Below are positions 59,082-64,000 of a DNA stretch of 64,000 nucleotides, piece after piece. Each line of letters starts with the position of its first letter. Position 1 is the first letter of the stretch. The stretch lies in contig CAMNXA010000003.1 in assembly GCA_946566685.1 (NCBI GenBank), forward strand, positions 62,001 through 126,000, given 5' to 3'. Under the pieces are notes generated by a model. The model saw only the letters and a list, made by a program, of their open reading frames with translations, was not told where the DNA came from and searched no databases. This stretch comes from an uncultured Lachnospiraceae bacterium (GTDB lineage Bacteria > Bacillota > Clostridia > Lachnospirales > Lachnospiraceae). The position numbers and the translations under genes are program-made.

Positions 59082-60104
59082 ATGAGTGAAAGAACCAGAG
59101 AACCGGACAGAACGGTGCCGGAGCGGGAAAGAAGGTCTTCTGGCAGCAGTCAGGCGGCCGGGCAAAAGAGACCGTCCCAGGGTACCGGAGGAACGGTCAA
59201 AAAGAAACAACCGGCCGATATGGAAAACGGCAGAAGGCCGGGAACGGTTGAAAGGGACAGAAGATCGGGAACGGTTGAAAAGGACAGAAGGCCAGGAACG
59301 GTTGAAAGAGACAGAAGGCCGGGAATGGTTGAAAGGGACAGAAGGCCGGGAATGGTTGAAAGGGACAGAGGGTCAGAAATGTCCGAAAGAAACAGAAGAC
59401 CGGGAACGTCCGAAAGGGACAGAGGGCCAGGAATGTCTGAGAGGGACAGAAGGCCGGGAACATCTGCAAAGGGCAGAAAATCAGGAACTGCGGAGAAAAG
59501 CAAAAGGCCGGGAGCAGCGTCTGAAAGAAGCAGAAGGCCATCGGACAGAGACAGCAAGGAGTATGACAGCCATATGTCCAGCCGTGAACTTGAGCGCGCC
59601 AGGAGAAGAGAAGAGCGGCTTCGGCGTGTGAGAAGGCAGAAAATTATTATGGCGGCCTCCGCTACAGTGATCGTTCTTTGCCTGCTTACGATTCTGATTT
59701 TCTTCCTGTCTCCGGCGAAATGTATTCTAAGCTTGTCCAGAGGAGACAAATATGCCAGAAATGAAGAATATGACAAAGCGCTCGAGGCTTATCAGGAGGC
59801 GATAGAGATCAATGAGAAGTCTGTGCGTGCCTACCGGGGTGCGGCCGGTTGTCTGCGCATGAAAGAGCAGATCACGGAGGCGGAACAGCTTTTGTATAAG
59901 GGCTGGGAGACGACCAGGGATGAGGGAATCTTACGCTATTATAACAAGCTTCTCCTCAATGAGGTTGTGGCAGATATCAATGCCGGAAACTGTACACAGA
60001 CTACATTGGATAAAGTGAACCGGGTACTTATGAACGATCCGGAGAATCTGGATGCGATTGCGCTGCTGGATACCTGTCAGCAGAGAATGGCGTCAGAAGA
60101 ATAA
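59082..60104 (+). CDS. Membrane-anchored TPR protein with charged repeats
   Basis: Function unknown. Residues 51-155 consist of about eleven near-identical nine-residue units of the type RRPGTVERD, strongly charged and disordered. Then follow a Lys/Arg-rich stretch, one membrane segment 'IIMAASATVIVLCLLTILIFFL' (about 187-208) and a tetratricopeptide-like C-terminus ('LSRGDKYARNEEYDKALEAYQEAIEINEKSVRAYRGAAGCLRMKEQITEAEQLLYKGWE'), which should lie outside. ATG 59082 has AGGGG 8 nt upstream; ATG 59004 lies at or before the probable transcription start. Confidence 0.75.
   Translation: MSERTREPDRTVPERERRSSGSSQAAGQKRPSQGTGGTVKKKQPADMENGRRPGTVERDRRSGTVEKDRRPGTVERDRRPGMVERDRRPGMVERDRGSEMSERNRRPGTSERDRGPGMSERDRRPGTSAKGRKSGTAEKSKRPGAASERSRRPSDRDSKEYDSHMSSRELERARRREERLRRVRRQKIIMAASATVIVLCLLTILIFFLSPAKCILSLSRGDKYARNEEYDKALEAYQEAIEINEKSVRAYRGAAGCLRMKEQITEAEQLLYKGWETTRDEGILRYYNKLLLNEVVADINAGNCTQTTLDKVNRVLMNDPENLDAIALLDTCQQRMASEE
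59232..59531 (+). repeat. 27-bp tandem repeat (minisatellite) in the TPR gene
   Basis: About eleven head-to-tail copies of a 27-bp unit, beginning AGAAGGCCGGGAACGGTTGA at 59232. The first five copies are nearly identical; later copies have drifted (the last is 30 bp). Frame is kept throughout. Confidence 0.85.
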
Positions 60105-60188
60105 AAAAGACAATCATGGACTTTACAAATACTGGGTGGTAGAGTTACCATTGTAGAGGGAGAATTGAACAGAAAAGGAGATAAGATC

Positions 60189-61733
60189 ATGGGAAGAAAA
60201 AAACCTGCTGTATTGATGATTTTGGATGGCTATGGCCTGAATGAGAAAACGGAAGGAAATGCGGTTGCCCTGGCAAAGACACCAGTGATGGATAAACTGA
60301 TGGCAGAGTGCCCTTTTGTGAAGGGAAATGCCAGCGGTATGGCGGTGGGTCTGCCGGATGGACAGATGGGAAACTCTGAGGTGGGACATCTGAATATGGG
60401 CGCTGGCCGTATTGTCTATCAGGAATTGACCAGAATCACGAAGGAAATTCAGGATGGTACATTTTTCGAGAATCCGGCGCTGATGGATGCGGTGAATAAT
60501 TGTAAGAAGAATGATTCTTCTCTGCATATGTTCGGCCTGATATCAGATGGCGGCGTGCACAGCCATAATACCCATCTGTACGGTTTGCTGGAACTGGCAA
60601 AGAGAAACGGGCTTTCCAAAGTATATGTCCATGCCTTTTTAGACGGGCGTGATACACCACCCGCAAGCGGCAAGGGCTTTGTGGAAGATCTGGAAGCTGA
60701 GATGGCAAAAATCGGCGTGGGTGAAGTGGCTACCGTGACAGGGCGCTACTATGCCATGGACCGTGATAATAATTATGACAGAGTGGAGAAAGCATATCTG
60801 GCGCTCACGAAGGGCGAGGGGCTGGAGGCGGAAAGCGGGCCGGCCGGCATCCAGGCATCCTATGACAGGGATGAGACGGATGAATTTGTAAAACCTACTG
60901 TTGTGAAGAAGAACGGTGAGCCGGTAGCGACCATTAAAGACGGTGATTCCGTAATCTTCTTTAATTTCCGTCCGGATCGGGCCAGAGAGATTACCAGAAG
61001 CTTTTGCGATGATGATTTCAAGGGATTTGACAGGGAAAAGAGACTACAGCTGACCTATGTATGTTTTTCCGATTATGACCCAACGATTCCCAACAAGGAA
61101 GTGGCTTTCCACAAGATTTCCGTCAATAATACCTTTGGCGAATGGCTGGCGGCCAACCATATGAAACAGGCGAGAATTGCGGAGACAGAGAAATATGCGC
61201 ATGTCACTTTCTTCTTCAACGGCGGTGTGGAGGAGCCTAACGAGGGTGAGGAGAGAATTCTTGTTAATTCCCCCAAGGATGTGGCGACCTATGACTTAAA
61301 ACCGCAGATGAGCGCCTATGAAGTATGCGACAGACTGGTGGAGGCGATCAAGTCCGGCACTTATGATGTGATCATCATTAACTTTGCAAATCCGGATATG
61401 GTAGGTCATACCGGCGTGCAGGAAGCGGCGATCAAGGCTGTGGAGGCAGTGGACGAGTGCGTGGGACGTGCGGTGGAAGTTCTCAAAGAGGTGGACGGCG
61501 TGATGTTCATCTGTGCGGATCATGGCAATGCGGAGCAGCTGATTGATGAGGAGACCGGTGCACCTTTCACGGCGCATACTACGAATCCGGTGCCTTTCAT
61601 TCTGGTCAATGCGGATCCTTCTTACAAACTGCGCGAGAACGGCTGCCTGGCGGACATTGTGCCTACGCTGATCGAACTGATGGGGATGGAGCAGCCAGAG
61701 GAGATGACAGGGAAGTCATTGTTAGTGAAGTAA
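60189..61733 (+). CDS. gpmI: 2,3-bisphosphoglycerate-independent phosphoglycerate mutase
   Basis: This glycolytic enzyme interconverts 3- and 2-phosphoglycerate using two manganese ions. The 514-residue protein shows the alkaline-phosphatase-like fold: 'VLMILDGYGLNEKTEGNAV', catalytic Ser63 in QMGNSEVGHLNMGAGR, 'SDGGVHSH', 'HAFLDGRDTPP', 'TGRYYAMDRDNNYDRVEKAY', 'NFRPDRAREITR' and C-terminal metal ligands in 'NPDMVGHTG' and 'ICADHGNAEQ'. ATG 60189 is 8 nt after AAGGAG. It is monocistronic, with a terminator after it. Confidence 0.97.
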   Translation: MGRKKPAVLMILDGYGLNEKTEGNAVALAKTPVMDKLMAECPFVKGNASGMAVGLPDGQMGNSEVGHLNMGAGRIVYQELTRITKEIQDGTFFENPALMDAVNNCKKNDSSLHMFGLISDGGVHSHNTHLYGLLELAKRNGLSKVYVHAFLDGRDTPPASGKGFVEDLEAEMAKIGVGEVATVTGRYYAMDRDNNYDRVEKAYLALTKGEGLEAESGPAGIQASYDRDETDEFVKPTVVKKNGEPVATIKDGDSVIFFNFRPDRAREITRSFCDDDFKGFDREKRLQLTYVCFSDYDPTIPNKEVAFHKISVNNTFGEWLAANHMKQARIAETEKYAHVTFFFNGGVEEPNEGEERILVNSPKDVATYDLKPQMSAYEVCDRLVEAIKSGTYDVIIINFANPDMVGHTGVQEAAIKAVEAVDECVGRAVEVLKEVDGVMFICADHGNAEQLIDEETGAPFTAHTTNPVPFILVNADPSYKLRENGCLADIVPTLIELMGMEQPEEMTGKSLLVK

Positions 61734-61783
61734 GATTAGGAAGATATATATAGGCATTAATAAACAGAATATAAGAAACGGTG

Positions 61784-61825
61784 GGAGAGATATACATGTG
61801 TTGCGATGTATAGCTCTCCTTTTTA
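61784..61825 (+). terminator. Terminator after gpmI
   Basis: GGAGAG + TATACA pair with TGTATA + CTCTCC across one A/G mismatch, 10-nt loop, followed by five T. Confidence 0.85.
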
Positions 61826-61881
61826 TGGTAGAGGAAAGCCCTCCGCTCATCCGAGTCCGCGAAATAGATATGGCGTTGCTG

Positions 61882-61934
61882 TTGACAGATTCCACCAGAT
61901 ATTGTATATTAAGTGTACCATCACAAATAGTACA
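61882..61934 (+). promoter_or_regulatory. Promoter and operator of the YtrA-type operon
   Basis: TTGACA (61882-61887), 17 bp, TATATT (61905-61910). Just past it TGTAC (61914-61918) and GTACA (61930-61934) form an inverted repeat with 11-bp spacing over the start site; widely spaced AGTGTA-type repeats are typical for YtrA-family operators. Confidence 0.7.
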
Positions 61935-61978
61935 GTTAGTATGCCTGAGAGAAGATGGAATGAAGGAAAGGAGACGGC

Positions 61979-62338
61979 ATGATAATCATAGATTACAAGG
62001 ATACGAGGCCGATATACGAACAGGTTGTGGATAAGTTCAAGACATTGATACTGCATGGAGCCCTGCAGGCGGATGAGCAGATGCCTTCTGTGCGCAGTCT
62101 GGCGATGGAACTGTCCATCAATCCCAATACCATCCAGAAAGCCTATGCGGAACTTGAGCGTCAGGGATTTATTTATGCGGTCAAGGGAAGAGGTAACTTT
62201 GTGTCCGGAGACGGACAGCTGGTGGAAGAGCGCAAATGCGAGTGTATCCAGAAGATCCTGGAATTGGCCAGAGAGGTGTTGGAAATCGGGATGACCAAGA
62301 TGGAACTGATCCGGGAAATTGAGCAACTACAGGTATGA
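61979..62338 (+). CDS. GntR-family regulator, YtrA subfamily
   Basis: This is a 119-residue repressor with a GntR winged helix ('PIYEQVVDKFKTLILHGALQADEQMPSVRSLAMELSINPNTIQKAYAELERQGFIYAVKGRGNFV', residues 11-75) and a short two-helix tail, without a ligand domain; this is the YtrA form. Such genes head ABC exporter operons and respond to cell-wall antibiotics in Bacillus. AAGGAG precedes the ATG. The ATPase gene starts 22 bp downstream. Confidence 0.92.
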   Translation: MIIIDYKDTRPIYEQVVDKFKTLILHGALQADEQMPSVRSLAMELSINPNTIQKAYAELERQGFIYAVKGRGNFVSGDGQLVEERKCECIQKILELAREVLEIGMTKMELIREIEQLQV

Positions 62339-62360
62339 CCGACAGGAAGAGAGGAAATTT

Positions 62361-63266
62361 ATGATAGAGATACATAAGCTGACGAAAAACTTTGACAAGA
62401 TCAAAGCGGTGGATGAAGTCAGTGTCACGATAAAGGAAAAGACAGTGTTTGGGCTGATCGGAACCAATGGCGCCGGTAAAAGCACGGTGCTCCGTATGGT
62501 ATCCGGCGTGCTAAAGCCGGATGAAGGTACGGTGGCGGTGGATAATATGCCGATCTATGACAATGTGGAGGCAAAGAAAAAGCTGTTTTTCATTGCAGAT
62601 GAGCCCTATTTTTTTGCCAACGCCAATGCCCAGTCTATGGAGCATTACTACAGCGGTATTTATGAAAATTTTGATAAGGTGGAATTTTATAAGTATCTGG
62701 AAAAATTTAATCTGGACAAGGGAAGAAGGATCGGTACTTTTTCCAAGGGGATGAAGAAGCAGCTGGCACTGCTTCTGGGTATCTGTGCACATACAAAGTA
62801 CATTTTATGTGATGAGACTTTTGATGGGCTTGATCCGGTGATGCGACAGGGGATTAAATCGATCTTTGCCAAGGAGATGGAGGAGAGAGGGCTGACGCCT
62901 GTGATCGCTTCCCATAACTTGAGGGAACTGGAAGATATCTGTGACCATGTGGGGCTTTTGCATAAAGGAGGCGTGCTGTTATCAAAGGATCTGGAAGATA
63001 TGAAATGCAATATTCAGAAGATTCAGTGTGTGTTCTCTTCCACAGAAGATGAATTGAAGGTATTAAACGGCCTGACGGTACTTAAGAAAGAACAGAGAGG
63101 GTCCTTGTGCACCATTACTGTGAGGAGTACCAGAGAGGAAGTGGAGGCGAGATTTGCCACGGTGGATATGATATTCTATGAAGTGCTTCCTCTGTCACTG
63201 GAAGAGATTTTTATCAGCGAAACGGAGGTGGTAGGTTATGACATCAAAAAACTCATTCTGGGCTAG
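62361..63266 (+). CDS. ABC transporter ATP-binding protein (YtrB type)
   Basis: This is the ATPase of an exporter. Walker A GTNGAGKS (about residue 38-45), Walker B 'YILCDETFDGLDP', H-loop 'VIASHNLRELED'. The signature reads FSKGMKKQ, the variant common in this YtrB/BcrA-like group. Residues 235-301 form an accessory C-terminal domain. AGAGGAAA precedes ATG 62361; the frame is open further upstream but overlaps the regulator. It overlaps the permease gene by 29 nt. Confidence 0.93.
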   Translation: MIEIHKLTKNFDKIKAVDEVSVTIKEKTVFGLIGTNGAGKSTVLRMVSGVLKPDEGTVAVDNMPIYDNVEAKKKLFFIADEPYFFANANAQSMEHYYSGIYENFDKVEFYKYLEKFNLDKGRRIGTFSKGMKKQLALLLGICAHTKYILCDETFDGLDPVMRQGIKSIFAKEMEERGLTPVIASHNLRELEDICDHVGLLHKGGVLLSKDLEDMKCNIQKIQCVFSSTEDELKVLNGLTVLKKEQRGSLCTITVRSTREEVEARFATVDMIFYEVLPLSLEEIFISETEVVGYDIKKLILG

Positions 63267-64000
63267 CAGCAGAGAAAATCATAAACGGAGAATCTGGGTA
63301 TGGATTGTGGCGGTATTGTCGCAGGTTCTCCTGTATGGGGCCATGACTACGATTTATTTAAGCCGGATTAAGAATCAGTATGCGATAAGAGCGTTCTGGA
63401 CGGCGGAGGCTTTCCGCAATGCTATGTACCAGGCCGCCAGGGATGCGCTTGCCTTCTCGGATAATCTGTGGCCGGTGGTTACTTTTCTGGGCGCTGTGAT
63501 TGCCATGCAGGGTTTTTCTTATCTGTACGACAGGCGAAAGGTAGATATGTATCACAGCGTACCTGTGTCTAAGAAGCAGCGCTTTGTGGTCATCTATATC
63601 AATGGTATTATCATTTATCTGACAGGAAATCTTTTGGGGCTTCTGACAGGTACGGTTATCGCGGCGGCACAAAAGGCCGTTAATGTGGATGTACTGGCGA
63701 ATGAGGGATTGGCCTTTGTGTGGAATTTCCTGTTGTTCCTGGTGATTTACCACGCCATGATATTGGCGGTGATGCTCACGGGCAGCCGCTTTGTGACGCT
63801 GTGTATGTTTGGGGTGTTTGTGACATATGAGATGATGGCGTACTGGATTCTGGAGAGTATGAAGTGGTCGTTTTTTAAGACGGCTACCGGTTTTTATCTG
63901 CATACGAATCCCAAGGTTTCGCCATTGTATGATTGTATGAACGTGGGATTGGAACTAAAAAATGCAAGCGATGCGGCTGTGGCGGCCCGCATCTGTCTGC
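63238..64000 (+). CDS. ABC exporter permease, truncated by the window end
   Basis: The frame is open to the last base with no stop, so only 254 residues are visible. They begin MTSKNSFWASSRENHKRRIW with a first membrane segment 'VWIVAVLSQVLLYGAMTTIYL', then 'DNLWPVVTFLGAVIAMQGFSYLYDRRKVDMYHSVPVSKKQRF' and further segments. The 'YDRRKVDMYHSLPV'-like motif is shared by Clostridial ABC-2 type permeases encoded beside YtrA/YtrB. GGAGGTGG inside the ATPase gene is its ribosome site. Confidence 0.85.
   Translation, partial: MTSKNSFWASSRENHKRRIWVWIVAVLSQVLLYGAMTTIYLSRIKNQYAIRAFWTAEAFRNAMYQAARDALAFSDNLWPVVTFLGAVIAMQGFSYLYDRRKVDMYHSVPVSKKQRFVVIYINGIIIYLTGNLLGLLTGTVIAAAQKAVNVDVLANEGLAFVWNFLLFLVIYHAMILAVMLTGSRFVTLCMFGVFVTYEMMAYWILESMKWSFFKTATGFYLHTNPKVSPLYDCMNVGLELKNASDAAVAARICL

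Noticed and set aside
59232-59531. Regular repeats that could suggest a CRISPR array
   Set aside because: The units are directly adjacent without spacers and keep one coding frame, so this is a protein-coding minisatellite.
59086-59631. Long open frame of 181 codons overlapping the TPR gene
   Set aside because: It is a frame shadow created by the 27-bp repeats; the other frame gives a membrane segment and a TPR domain.
1-64000. Search by eye for insertion sequences, integrases, phage genes, tRNA and rRNA
   Set aside because: No transposase, integrase or structural phage motif and no recognisable tRNA or rRNA sequence was found; only gene remnants hint at past rearrangement.

Overview
The window looks like chromosome from a low-to-mid GC Gram-positive anaerobe of the class Clostridia, most likely a gut Lachnospiraceae. 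The grounds are an HPr/enzyme I pair, three sugar ABC systems with lipoprotein binding proteins, MATE pumps, a DUF6033 protein, a YtrA-type ABC operon, a BlaI/M56 pair, strong GGAGG ribosome sites and sigma-A promoters. No rRNA, tRNA, CRISPR array or intact mobile element was seen. Function calls rest on recognised motifs and family knowledge, not on a search.

Layout. 0-3 kb: end of a HAD phosphatase, ptsH, ptsI, a hotdog thioesterase. 3-9.2 kb: arabino-oligosaccharide locus (binding protein, two permeases, GH51 arabinofuranosidase, LacI regulator) behind a consensus promoter. 9.2-11 kb: NhaC antiporter. 11-14.7 kb: bioY-bioB-bioD-bioA under a BirA-type operator. 14.7-17.7 kb: GGDEF protein overlapping a MATE pump. 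18.1-23.2 kb: an accessory-looking cassette of an XRE regulator, dynamin-like GTPase, two-segment membrane protein and triple zinc-ribbon protein, flanked by two gene remnants. 23.2-24.4 kb: cobalamin riboswitch controlling a DUF4430 protein and an ECF S-component. 24.4-27.7 kb: second MATE pump with a MerR-type promoter, duplicated CmpB-like membrane protein, small membrane protein. 27.7-33.1 kb: ChvE/MmsA/MmsB-type monosaccharide importer plus an AraR-like GntR-LacI regulator. 33.1-35.4 kb: divergent AraC regulator and MFS transporter. 35.4-42.8 kb: Lhr-type helicase, YbaK deacylase, PepT, ketopantoate reductase-like protein, EamA protein. 42.8-46 kb: minus-strand small coiled-coil protein, serine hydrolase, DUF6033 and a small protein. 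46.2-52.1 kb: LacI-controlled sucrose/fructo-oligosaccharide importer with GH32 enzyme. 52.1-55.4 kb: BlaI repressor and an M56 sensor protease fused to an M23 domain. 55.5-64 kb: MecA adaptor, DEAD-box helicase, YgjP-type metalloprotease, repeat-rich TPR protein, gpmI, YtrA-type regulator with an ABC exporter whose permease runs off the end.

How it fits together. Three plant-glycan or sugar import loci (arabinan side chains, pentose/galactose-type monosaccharides, sucrose/fructans) each pair an ABC importer with a dedicated repressor; two also carry a cytoplasmic glycosidase. Each binding-protein gene is followed by a hairpin before the next transport gene, which would favour high binding-protein expression. 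Vitamin supply is under its own control: biotin by a BirA-type operator, cobalamin by a riboswitch. The least explained element is the dynamin cassette at 18.5-22.6 kb. Its promoter carries a perfect palindrome between -35 and -10.
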